Below, piece after piece: positions 1 through 7,618 of a DNA stretch of 64,000 nucleotides. Positions within the stretch are counted from its first letter, which is position 1. Each line of letters opens with the position of its first letter. Below the pieces are notes generated by a model. It was not told the origin of the DNA and did not search any database. It saw nothing but the letters and a program-made list of their open reading frames with translations. Position numbers and translations under genes: made by a program. This DNA is from Pirellulales bacterium (lineage in GTDB: Bacteria > Planctomycetota > Planctomycetia > Pirellulales > Lacipirellulaceae), in the NCBI GenBank assembly GCA_022841705.1, contig JALHQZ010000001.1:1984001-2048000 (forward strand), written 5' to 3'.

Positions 1-1
1 T

Positions 2-97
2 CGGCTGTATCACGCGGAACTCGGCAAGCTCGGGTTGCGGCCGCATCGTTCGCTGCCCGAAGACTTGAAGCTCACGCCTTCCACCTTGCGCTATTAA
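2..97 (+). CDS. C-terminal end of an unidentified protein (5' truncated)
   Basis: The window opens inside a reading frame that stays open for 31 codons and ends at TAA (95-97). The visible tail (ending LKLTPSTLRY) is too short to assign to a family. The next gene starts 33 bases later on the same strand, so the two may be co-transcribed. Confidence 0.5.
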   Translation, partial: RLYHAELGKLGLRPHRSLPEDLKLTPSTLRY

Positions 98-130
98 CTT
101 AGCGCTAAACCTTTGCCCTTTCCACCGTTT

Positions 131-1312
131 ATGTCCAACTGCACCTGGGACATTCCGTCCACCGCACGAGAACAGAGCCACGCCGATTTTCAGCTCGGCC
201 CCGCTGATGCTCCGGGTACCCCCCGCGACTGGTCGATCACCAAACGCACGCTCACTAGCGGCGCGTCGACCGGCGTGGAGTTGGTGGAAATCGATAACGG
301 TCGGCTTAAAATCCGCGCCGTGCCGACGCGCGGCATGGGCCTCCTCGACGCGCACTGCGACGGGGAGCGACTCGGCTGGAAATCTCCCGTCCGCGGGCCG
401 GTGCATCCGCAGTTCGTTTCACTCATGGAGCCCACCGGCATGGGTTGGCTCGATGGGTTCGATGAACTTATGGTCCGCTGTGGGGTTGAAAGCAACGGCT
501 CGCCCGTGTTCGACGAGCAGGGCCGCTTGGTGCATCCACTCCACGGCCGCATTGCCAATAAGCCCGCGCATAATTTGAAGGTGATGATCGATGCCGAAAG
601 TGGAGTGATTCGCTTGCAGGCGGTGGTGGATGAAATCCGGTTTCACTTCTTCAAGATGCAACTGACGACGACGCTCTTCACCTCATTCGGCAGCACGTCT
701 TTTGGCTGGGAAGACGAAGTTATGAATCTCGGCTCCACACCGGCGACGATGCAAATGCTCTACCACCTGAACGTTGGCGCACCGCTCCTATCGCCGGGGG
801 CCAGGCTCATCGCTCCGGTGAAGACCGTCTCGCCGCACGACCACTACCCCGACGACGTGGCTGTGCGCGATTGGCAGGTGTACCCCTCGCTGCCGAGCGC
901 CGCGCCGCAGCAGTCATTCTTCTTTGAGCTCTTGGGTGACGGAGCAGGTCAAACTCAGGTGCTGCTGGAGGCGGCCGACTCCGCACAAGGGCTCGCTATT
1001 CGGTTTAATCAGCGCGAGCTGCCTTGTTTCACCCTGTGGCGAAATTCCGTTCCGGCAGCCGACGGCTATGTGACCGGGCTCGAACCGGGGACGAACTTCC
1101 CTAATCCCCGCCCATTCGAAGAACAGCACGGCCGACTCGTCACCCTCGCGAGCGGTGAAACTTGGCGGACAAGTATAAATCTCGACTGGTTGCGAGACAC
1201 CCAGCAAGTGCAAAACTCACGGGCTGCGATGGCCCAACTGCAAGGTGATGCTCGTCCGGAGATCCATCCAGCGCCGCATCCCCATTGGTCGCCGAGGGCG
1301 ACGCCCACCTAG
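131..1312 (+). CDS. DUF4432 family protein (aldose 1-epimerase-like)
   Basis: 393 residues with no signal peptide. The sequence fits the DUF4432 branch of galactose-mutarotase-like proteins, which have a beta-sandwich sugar-binding fold; family members sit in carbohydrate operons but their reaction is mostly undefined. Family-typical segments are visible: PTRGMGLLDA near residue 70, PTGMGWLDGFDELMVRCG near 105, a histidine-rich HPLHGRIAN near 140, YHLNVGAPLL near 215 and LEPGTNFPNPRPFE near 320. I chose the ATG at 131; a TTG six codons upstream is in frame but less likely. It lies on the same strand just behind the truncated gene at the window start. A role in interconverting or binding a sugar anomer is inference. 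Confidence 0.8.
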   Translation: MSNCTWDIPSTAREQSHADFQLGPADAPGTPRDWSITKRTLTSGASTGVELVEIDNGRLKIRAVPTRGMGLLDAHCDGERLGWKSPVRGPVHPQFVSLMEPTGMGWLDGFDELMVRCGVESNGSPVFDEQGRLVHPLHGRIANKPAHNLKVMIDAESGVIRLQAVVDEIRFHFFKMQLTTTLFTSFGSTSFGWEDEVMNLGSTPATMQMLYHLNVGAPLLSPGARLIAPVKTVSPHDHYPDDVAVRDWQVYPSLPSAAPQQSFFFELLGDGAGQTQVLLEAADSAQGLAIRFNQRELPCFTLWRNSVPAADGYVTGLEPGTNFPNPRPFEEQHGRLVTLASGETWRTSINLDWLRDTQQVQNSRAAMAQLQGDARPEIHPAPHPHWSPRATPT

Positions 1313-1457
1313 AGGAGCCGAGTTCGAGGCAGGGCAGGGCAGGGCGCCATCCGCTACCTGATCGAGAGGAACAGGGTCGAAACCGTACGCGCACCCAGCG
1401 AATGATCCGCTGTTGAGCGCAAACACTCGCAATAAGTGCTTGTATCGGCAGGACTTA

Positions 1458-1613
1458 CGTCCAGTGGGCGGCGCAGAATCCGGCGCACTTTTGGATTGTC
1501 TCGCATAAGACCCCGATTTCGCCATCGTGGCAGCCGCGTGGGCCCAACTCACGCCCGCGAAGAAGGCCGTGTTGCTGCAATTGGTGAAGATGGCTATGGG
1601 AGAGACCCGTTAG
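1458..1613 (+). pseudogene. Remnant of an integrase-associated C-terminus
   Basis: One frame reads GGAESGALLDCLA, a stop at 1506, then DPDFAIVAAAWAQLTPAKKA and about 15 more residues to TAG (1611-1613). This W-x-x-L-T-P-A pattern resembles, from memory, the short C-terminal tail found behind planctomycete tyrosine-recombinase genes. The in-frame stop and the lack of any catalytic domain make it a decayed fragment. The rest of 1313-1797 shows no gene. Confidence 0.3.
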
Positions 1614-1797
1614 CCGCGTGGGTGCTCCACTGAACGCCAAATTGCCAAGGGGACCAGTGTTGAAAGGTTGGCAATCTGGCAACGTGAGAATCTCAATGTT
1701 TCACACAGCTTCTTCACGGTTATCGCCTGAGGCATGCCGTACCACCTTCGTGAATCGAGCGTTCAGCTCTTGAGAACACGGGGGTCGAGTATCTGAA

Positions 1798-2961
1798 GTG
1801 GTGCCTCTCGCGGGCGAGACGGTTTCGATCGCGGAGTATCTGCCGCCAGCCGATCACCCGTACCGAGTGTCGACCGCCAGCGAGCTCGTGCGGGTCGACC
1901 TCGAAATCGCGCGGAGTTTGGGAGAAACACGCACCCTGGAAGACTACCGCCCCATCGTTCCCGAGCTGTTTCGCGATCCTATGCAATTTGCGCTGGCCGC
2001 CTTCGAAGAGTGGCACCTGGCCATTGAAGCAGGCGAGGCAAGTTCGCCGCACACCTACTTGGACCGCTACGGCTTGCAGCCGGAGGATTGGCCGCAGACG
2101 GTTTGCCCCAGTCGGCCCAACAAGTCGGCCGTCAAGTATCCACCCGTCGGCGAAACTTTCGACGGCATGTTGCTGGAGCGCGTGCTGGGTGTGGGGGCGT
2201 TCAGCCGGGTGTACGTTGCCAGGCAACCGCAGTTCAGCAATCGACAGGTCGCGCTCAAGATTACGACCGAGGCGTCGCTCGAGCCGGAGCGGCTCGGGCG
2301 CTTGCAGCACACAAACATCGTTCCGATTTACTCCGTGCATTGGGATCGAGACTGGCTAGGGATCTGCATGCCGCTACTGGGTGAGGTGACTCTCGCGCGG
2401 CGGCTTAGCAAGCCTCCTACTTCGCCAGAAGTAGCTCAGTTGGCGAACGCTTCGGCGCTGGTGAGCACCCTGGCCGTTGCCCACGACGCGACGGTTAAGC
2501 AACCCGCCGGCGCTCCGCCTCGCGTGACGCCAGCGAACCAAGAACCGTCAACAACCGGCATCCTGCCGTGGCGCGAGGCGGCGCAGATTGCGGCTGAGCT
2601 CGCGGCGGGACTAGCCCACGCGCACGAGCGCGGACTCGTTCACAGCAACATTAAGCCCGCCAACATTTTGATTGCGCCGATGGCGCGCCACGTTTGCTCG
2701 ACTTCAATCTCGCGAATGACGCCAGTGCGGCGAGTCGGCAATCGTTGCTGGTCGGCGGCACGTTACCGTACTTGGCGCCCGAGCATCTCGCCGCGCTCCG
2801 CGATGGTTCCGCGCCTACCGCCGCTTGCGACCAGTATTCATTGGCCGTGGTGATGTACGAAGTGCTCACGGGTCAGCTCCCCTATCCGCGGCGACTTCGA
2901 CACGCTGAGCCAGCAACTTGTGGCCGATCGACAGGTTCCTGCGCCACTCGTTTCGAAACTA
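1798..2961 (+). pseudogene. Decayed Ser/Thr protein kinase (pseudokinase with two frameshifts)
   Basis: Strong resemblance to the intact kinase at 53096-56140: both share an N-terminal ELVRVDLE...YRP..PELF segment before the kinase domain. Kinase motifs are readable in order: glycine loop GVGAFSRV (about 131-138), lysine in VALKIT (about 154), catalytic loop, then LDFNLAND and GTLPYLAPEHL. The catalytic loop reads HSNIKPANIL instead of HRDVKPANIL, so Arg and the catalytic Asp are gone. The frame is lost near 2673-2680 (one base missing), after which it reads GAPRLLDFNLAND, and shifts back near 2889-2890 to read GDFDTLSQQLVADR. The C-lobe then stops abruptly and the next gene begins. The two shifts restore the original frame, so sequencing error is possible, but the dead catalytic loop argues for real decay. 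Confidence 0.75.
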
Positions 2962-3723
2962 TTCCTGTTCTTGCTTTGCTGCACCGGCGTTCTCATTGCT
3001 GCGTCGATGCTACCAATGGCGCGCTCCGGCACGATGTCGACATTGATTCTTGGGATCGCAAGTAGCGTTGGGGCATTTCTTATGACTTGCATTTTTGCTC
3101 ACTGGGAGTCACTCCCACTGGCGAGTATTGGCGTTGGCATAAATCACGGGTCCGCGGCTCGTCTCGGATTAGGGTTGGCAATTGGCTCCGCGGTGCTCGG
3201 GCTCCAATGGATACTCATGTGGGCCCCCGGCCATGTTTACTGGGAACAAGCAGAGTCGGTTAGTCCAGGCGTTGTTGCAATTGCGATTGCCGCCTTCCTG
3301 TTCTTGTCAGCGCGAGAAGAACTCTCCTTCCACGGCTTTGCATTACGCCGCCTTCAGACACTGTTTGGTCTCTGGCCAGCATTGATTAGCATTGCAGCGA
3401 TCTTTGCGCTCGAACACGTCGCCGGCGGTAACTCGCTCGTGAACGCTTTCGCTGGAGCCGGGATGGGCTCACTGCTGTTTGGCATGGCGGCTATCGCCAC
3501 GCGCGGCATCGCGGTGCCCGTGGGCATTCATGCCGCTCGGAACATAGGGGACTGGTTGCGGGGCGGGAAGTCGATGCCTGGAGTTTGGCGCCCGATAGTC
3601 GAACCTGGGTATGAGTCGGAGATGGGAGTGTGGGGACTTGTAACCTACATGGTCGTGACGGGACTCGCAACTTGTGTGTTCTGGTACTACTGGCGAAGCC
3701 ATCCGTTTATCGATGAGGATTAG
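2920..3723 (+). CDS. CPBP (CAAX/Abi) family intramembrane metalloprotease
   Basis: 267 residues if started at GTG 2920, with six to eight hydrophobic segments beginning at LFLFLLCCTGVLIAAS. Family motifs are present: EE in SAREELSFHGF (usually EExxFRG, here FHG), FALEH (F-x-x-x-H) and a final HAARNIGDW (H-x-x-x-N). CPBP proteins are membrane-embedded glutamic/metallo-type proteases that include CAAX prenyl peptidases and bacteriocin-immunity proteins. The first dozen codons (VADRQVPAPLVSKL) are clearly kinase-derived, so the gene is fused in frame to the end of the broken kinase. The native start could instead be ATG 3007, but that would remove the first membrane helix. The substrate is unknown. 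Confidence 0.75.
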   Translation: MADRQVPAPLVSKLFLFLLCCTGVLIAASMLPMARSGTMSTLILGIASSVGAFLMTCIFAHWESLPLASIGVGINHGSAARLGLGLAIGSAVLGLQWILMWAPGHVYWEQAESVSPGVVAIAIAAFLFLSAREELSFHGFALRRLQTLFGLWPALISIAAIFALEHVAGGNSLVNAFAGAGMGSLLFGMAAIATRGIAVPVGIHAARNIGDWLRGGKSMPGVWRPIVEPGYESEMGVWGLVTYMVVTGLATCVFWYYWRSHPFIDED

Positions 3724-4052
3724 CCATCTGCTTAACCGGTAAGTTTCGGTCGGTTTGCATTTGGAGCTGCTTTACCCTTGTCGATAGCGAATTTCCCTGC
3801 AATCGGACGATTAGCTTGTACCTGCGAAGCGTCGGCTTCATCGTCCTGCGCAGGTTTTCGGGCGATTTCAAAGCCGCTCCGGCGTTGGGTTTCTGACGCC
3901 TGGATTCTCGCTCCAAACGCGGACTCGGTTGAAGGGGGCAGGTCACTAGCCCGGGCGCCGCGTTTGGGGGGTCCACACCAAAAAGCGCGTTTGCCAGAGA
4001 CATTTCACGTAACCTGAGACGCTTGATTGCGCGAAAAATCAGAAATACTGTC
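3724..4052. other. Non-coding stretch after the CPBP gene
   Basis: Short open frames on both strands show no recognisable domain, no convincing ribosome site and odd composition. I see no gene here. It precedes the promoter/terminator pair at 4053-4150. Confidence 0.4.
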
Positions 4053-4080
4053 TTGCAATCGATTTTAAAGTTGCTACGAT
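4053..4080 (+). promoter_or_regulatory. Candidate sigma70-like promoter
   Basis: TTGCAA (4053-4058), a 16-base AT-rich spacer and TACGAT (4075-4080). The start would be near 4087, only about 15 bases before a strong terminator hairpin. Transcripts from it would be very short unless they read through to the PEP-CTERM gene at 4290. Confidence 0.4.
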
Positions 4081-4100
4081 CAGGGGCAATGAGCTGACAT

Positions 4101-4150
4101 AAAAGCGTTACAACATCCTCCTCAGCGGAGGGAGTTGTAACGCTTTTTTG
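4101..4150 (+). terminator. Strong intrinsic terminator
   Basis: AAAAGCGTTACAAC (4101-4114) pairs perfectly with GTTGTAACGCTTTT (4134-4147). The inner loop can add a CCTCC/GGAGG stem, and a run of six T follows. The A-tract on the 5' side may allow termination in both directions. It either ends the CPBP transcript or closes a very short RNA begun at about 4087. Confidence 0.75.
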
Positions 4151-4289
4151 TTGGCTAAAGCGTCATGGGCTGAAGGATGCATCTTGCCAAAATCGGGACC
4201 AAACACAACGGGAGTTTATTGCGAGTGAACTGAACCTTAGGGTGTTGCTTCTTTATTACAAGTTTTGAATCCCTATCAAAGGTGCTCGC

Positions 4290-5027
4290 ATGTTTATCCC
4301 AACGACAACAAGTATCGAATGCATTTCTTCACAAAAAGCATTTAACTGGTCCCGACGACTCGCTTTAGCTTTAGGCACGGCGGTCATCATCTCAAATCTC
4401 TTTGCCACTACCGCCTTTGGCGTGGCGATCACTGTCCTCAACCCGAGCTTCGAAATCGATAACCCCGGCCCAGGGGGCGTCAGCAGCGGTCCGACGACCA
4501 ACTGGTCCGGTGTTGGCCACCTCGATCGCACGACCGGGCTCTTCAATACTGTTATCGAACCAACGCCCGATGGCGCCGATGCCGAACGACTCGGCTGGAG
4601 CAATGGTGGAACTCCGTCGCAACTTCTCTCAGCTTTACTCGCCGCAAACACCACCTATACGTTGACGGTCGACGTGGGCGACCGCACCGACCTCCCTTTC
4701 GCTGGCGCCACACTTAATCTCGGCACTGGCCCCGTCGTCGGAAGCAATCTGCTTCCCCCGGTCGTGATTGCGAACACGACGCCTAACAACACGGCCGCCG
4801 CCGGCGATGGATGGCAAACGTGGCAATCAACATTTACTACGGGCGCCGCCCCGGTCAACCTCGGTCAACCGCTTCGTATCGACTTAGCCAACGTCAGCGG
4901 CATCCAAACGCTTTTCGACAACGTGCGACTCGACGCTGCGATTGTTCCCGAACCGTCAACCAGCATCCTGTGCGCGACTGTATTCGCAGCTTTCCTGTGT
5001 AAGCGCCGGGGAACGCGTCGCAAATGA
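4290..5027 (+). CDS. PEP-CTERM sorting domain protein
   Basis: 245 residues. The N-terminus has a positively charged stretch and a hydrophobic core ending near AFGVA (signal peptide, about 45 residues). The middle begins VLNPSFEIDNPGPGG and has the NPSFE opening and TLTVDVGDR strands common in galactose-binding-like exported domains. The C-terminus is a standard PEP-CTERM tripartite signal: VPEPST, a hydrophobic helix and a basic tail RRGTRRK, recognised by exosortase for processing and surface/EPS export. AAAGG lies just upstream of the ATG. It stands alone between two terminators. The ligand is unknown. Confidence 0.85.
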   Translation: MFIPTTTSIECISSQKAFNWSRRLALALGTAVIISNLFATTAFGVAITVLNPSFEIDNPGPGGVSSGPTTNWSGVGHLDRTTGLFNTVIEPTPDGADAERLGWSNGGTPSQLLSALLAANTTYTLTVDVGDRTDLPFAGATLNLGTGPVVGSNLLPPVVIANTTPNNTAAAGDGWQTWQSTFTTGAAPVNLGQPLRIDLANVSGIQTLFDNVRLDAAIVPEPSTSILCATVFAAFLCKRRGTRRK

Positions 5028-5182
5028 CGTGCAGTTCGAGGCCATTCCAACGTTGGGAAATTCGTAGCGACGTTCAAGGAGTTCCCGCCGAGCGAAAAAC
5101 CGGCCAGCCTCAACCGCGACAAGTGCTGAAGTCGCTTCAGCAAAGTACTGCCGGCAAGTAAACGTTTGATTTCGGACAATAC

Positions 5183-5226
5183 CCGCTCCGCCGTCGAAAG
5201 GCGGCGGAGCGGACCGTTTCTTTTCT
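5183..5226 (+). terminator. Intrinsic terminator of the PEP-CTERM gene
   Basis: CCGCTCCGCCG (5183-5193) and CGGCGGAGCGG (5202-5212) form a perfect 11-bp stem with an 8-base loop, followed by a T-rich run. It lies about 155 bases behind the stop of the PEP-CTERM gene. Confidence 0.7.
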
Positions 5227-5343
5227 CGAAATCCTAAAGAACCAACCATTTAGGACCGGCCGTCTGGCGGCGATCCTGCTACCTTCGGCGACGGCGCGCA
5301 AGATTCTCAAGCGCGATCCCCTTGCCGGGCCAATGGCTGCTCC

Positions 5344-5484
5344 CTAAGAGGGGCTGTAGCCACCAACGATTCTGAAGCAGAAGCCGAACTCCGTCTTGAA
5401 GCAGCCGATTTCCCTATTCCCGGGCGGAATCAGCACGGGTGCAATCGCGATAAAGGTGGCGGTGATGAGCAACGGTTGAGTCAC
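5344..5484 (-). CDS. Possible 46-residue small protein overlapping the stop of the gene before it
   Basis: A GTG start shares bases with the TGA stop of the upstream small gene (GTGA overlap, typical of translational coupling). It begins VTQPLLITATFIAIAPVLIP, hydrophobic at the N-terminus, and ends near FRIVGGYSPS. There is no known family and no independent ribosome site, so it may be chance. Confidence 0.25.
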   Translation of the reverse strand: MTQPLLITATFIAIAPVLIPPGNREIGCFKTEFGFCFRIVGGYSPS

Positions 5485-5696
5485 TCAACCTCGTCGACTT
5501 CGCCCGTCTCAATCAGGGCATTCGACTGGGTGGCCGTAAGTTGCCACCTCCCGATCGCATCGGCGCTGTCTTCATTCTCGCTGGCATCCTCAGTGGGCCA
5601 CAAGATGCAGTCACCGGTGGCAGAATGGAGCCAGAGATAGGCGTTCTCGCCGGACTCGTACTTTGCAGATAATATTTCTTCGATTATCGTGGTCAT
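5481..5696 (-). CDS. Small acidic hypothetical protein
   Basis: 71 residues from the ATG at 5696, starting MTTIIEEILSAKYESGENAY and ending IETGEVDEVE. It is strongly acidic with no signal peptide or membrane segment. Regular codon use and a WLHSATGDCILWP segment suggest a real cytoplasmic protein. A longer frame with an upstream start exists but adds an unconvincing leader. I do not recognise a family. A short frame may be coupled to its stop codon. Confidence 0.55.
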   Translation of the reverse strand: MTTIIEEILSAKYESGENAYLWLHSATGDCILWPTEDASENEDSADAIGRWQLTATQSNALIETGEVDEVE

Positions 5697-5880
5697 GGCG
5701 TTCCGTTGTCCGTTTCGTGGACCGAGCCAACCAGGATGCTCGGTTGGCGAAGCCCGTAGCTCCATTATAGCTCCACTGGCGAATTAACACCTCTTACTGA
5801 TTCCAGTGGCTGAAGCGGGGTGGGACAGCGGCGGGAGGTATGAGCGGGAGGAGCAACATCGCGGCAAATTTACCCTGAAT

Positions 5881-6239
5881 TTAGGTTCGCTGCACTCGAC
5901 ACAAAAATCGGTCGAATAAATCAGCCTTGTAGTCCTGGCTGCTTAACCTGTGAGTGGTATTTGAAAAGTGCAGCGCCCGAGGGGCCTGCGGCGAGCCACA
6001 GCGCTCGACGATCGTGGCTTCAATCTCGCGCGCAACTCCGTCCACAACTCGCGCTCTTCGTCAGTCTCGGCATCGGCGCCGAGCTGCGCCAGCTCGCGTG
6101 AGGGAACGTACACCACCGGCTCCGGGCGATGGCAGCCCGCCGTTATGGTCAGCGAGCAGAGAGTGGTGAGCAGCAGCCCGAACCTGACCCGGGTCGGGGG
6201 CAATTGTCGATGGTGGGCGAAGCTTGTCAGCACGGCCAC
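5881..6239 (-). pseudogene. Frameshifted, truncated cytochrome-type lipoprotein
   Basis: The 5' part encodes a lipoprotein signal (hydrophobic LLLTTLCSLTITAGC) followed by YVPSRELAQLGAD...ERELWTELRA. The frame then derails in a GCGCGCG run near 6020. In the neighbouring frame it continues REIEATIVERCGSPQAPRAL to a TAA at 5881-5883. The pattern of a lipobox, YVPS and then (V/I)xERxGSPxAPR resembles the N-terminal region of planctomycete c-type cytochrome lipoproteins, but no CxxCH heme site follows. It lies downstream of the blue-copper gene on the same strand, so it may once have been its electron-transfer partner. Assignment is from pattern memory only. Confidence 0.45.
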
Positions 6240-6576
6240 GAATCGTTGAGGGCGCGAGTGGTGGTGACAAGGAGGGAAACCGCCCCGACGCCAGCGACAT
6301 TAACATCGCTATGCTTTCATAAATGCAGCAACATGGCAAGCGATGGTTACCAAAGCCCCATCGGTTGTTCACGCCAATCGACGCCAGCAAATCTGGCTGC
6401 TACAACCGGCAAGTGGCTCACGATTTCGTGTCCGATGCTCCCCCGATGATAAAGAGGGTCCACGTGCGCTACGTAGATTTTCAGCCTTTGCGGAACGTTC
6501 ACCTCTATTAGATTGCCACCCTGTGATCGCGTCACAATGTCCCGAGCGATAAAGGCGAGTACGTTGCGGAAAAGAT

Positions 6577-7380
6577 TTACTGCGGGGCCACTTCGGCTGC
6601 TTCGATGAAAATTGTCCCCAGGTCGACTGTTTGGTTCGGCGCAATCTCGACCTCAATCCGACCACGCCGGTCCGCTCGACCACTATCGTACGAGACGTTA
6701 GCTAGATAGCCGGCGCGTTCGTGCCACAATTGAAACTCGTGCGTGCCAGCGGGCAGCTTATCGATCAAGAACTTTCCTCCGGCGTCGGAAACCGCCATGT
6801 AGGGATCATCGCGGACCACGATCCACGCCCGCATGAAAGGGTGAATGTTGCAGCCGATAGGCATCGGCAAGCGTTGCGATTTCTTGAGCGTGATGTCTTG
6901 GCTGGCTTGTTCTTTCAGCAGCACGTTGAATGATTCGGCGCCGAGCTCTGCGCGGACGTTGTGGCTGGTGGGGTCATCATTGGTGATCGTCAATGGTTGG
7001 CCCGGTTGAACCAATAGCACGCGCGGCGCGAAACTGCAGCCTTTGTTGGTAAACGTCAGCGCCAATTTCGCTTGCTTGGTCAGGTCTGGATGAATGGCGA
7101 TCGGTTCACGGCGCGGGGGCTGAAGATACACGACAACGTTTGCGACGGCGCCATCGGCGTCGACGATCAAGCTCTCGTCTTTCGGTTTGGCTTGGCAGCA
7201 CACCTGATCGGTCCCGGGATCAATCGTCGGAGCCGCTGGGACCTCTCCCTTGATCAGGAATCGCCCAGAGACCGCACCCCATTCTTGCTCGGCTGCGGTG
7301 AGGGCGGCAACCCACGAAGCGAGGATTAGGCAGGCGATGGTTAACCGAAGCAGAGGAGTCATAGTTTCAATTGGGCTCAT
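6577..7380 (-). CDS. Exported cupredoxin-like (methylamine-utilisation/plastocyanin type) protein
   Basis: 267 residues from the ATG at 7380 (ATG 7362 is an alternative), with a signal peptide ending near VAALTAA. The middle is a cupredoxin fold that carries all four type 1 copper ligands: His in DDPTSHN, then Cys, His and Met in GCNIHPFM. The C-terminal part is a carboxypeptidase-regulatory-like beta-sandwich (GGKFLIDKLPAGTHEFQLWH). Such proteins are periplasmic electron carriers of planctomycete respiratory or oxidase clusters. The broken cytochrome-type lipoprotein lies downstream on the same strand. Two cysteines in CCQAKPKDE may form a disulfide or bind metal. Confidence 0.8.
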   Translation of the reverse strand: MSPIETMTPLLRLTIACLILASWVAALTAAEQEWGAVSGRFLIKGEVPAAPTIDPGTDQVCCQAKPKDESLIVDADGAVANVVVYLQPPRREPIAIHPDLTKQAKLALTFTNKGCSFAPRVLLVQPGQPLTITNDDPTSHNVRAELGAESFNVLLKEQASQDITLKKSQRLPMPIGCNIHPFMRAWIVVRDDPYMAVSDAGGKFLIDKLPAGTHEFQLWHERAGYLANVSYDSGRADRRGRIEVEIAPNQTVDLGTIFIEAAEVAPQ

Positions 7381-7618
7381 GGTCAACGTTCTTCAAAGCG
7401 CCGAGGAAGTCAGAATGCTGAACGAGGACGAACTGAATGACGCGAGCCCGAGACTTGCTGGATCGCGCTCCCGCTGTGACCCGTGCTCCACGCCACCATA
7501 GGCGTTTCATCTGAAGTGGAACTGAGCAGGATGTGCAGTTGCGAAATGAAGGCAACCGTCTCTCGCCGTCGACCTTTCAGGGTAGTGAAAAGAATTCAAG
7601 ACGGGCGAGCCGCAGCTC

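Noticed and set aside
1642..1674. TTGCCAA/TTGGCAA inverted repeat
   Set aside because: Only 7 bp with a 19-base loop and no T-run; likely chance.
3707..4003. 98-codon minus-strand frame in the gap after the CPBP gene
   Set aside because: Overlaps the CPBP end, has no ribosome site and reads as low-complexity basic sequence.
4317..4326. GAATGCATTT inside the first PEP-CTERM gene as an operator
   Set aside because: It lacks the outer CAC half and lies in coding sequence outside the island.
5771..5806. CCACTGG...CCAGTGG hairpin upstream of the small acidic gene
   Set aside because: Short stem and long loop, without neighbouring promoter or riboswitch features.
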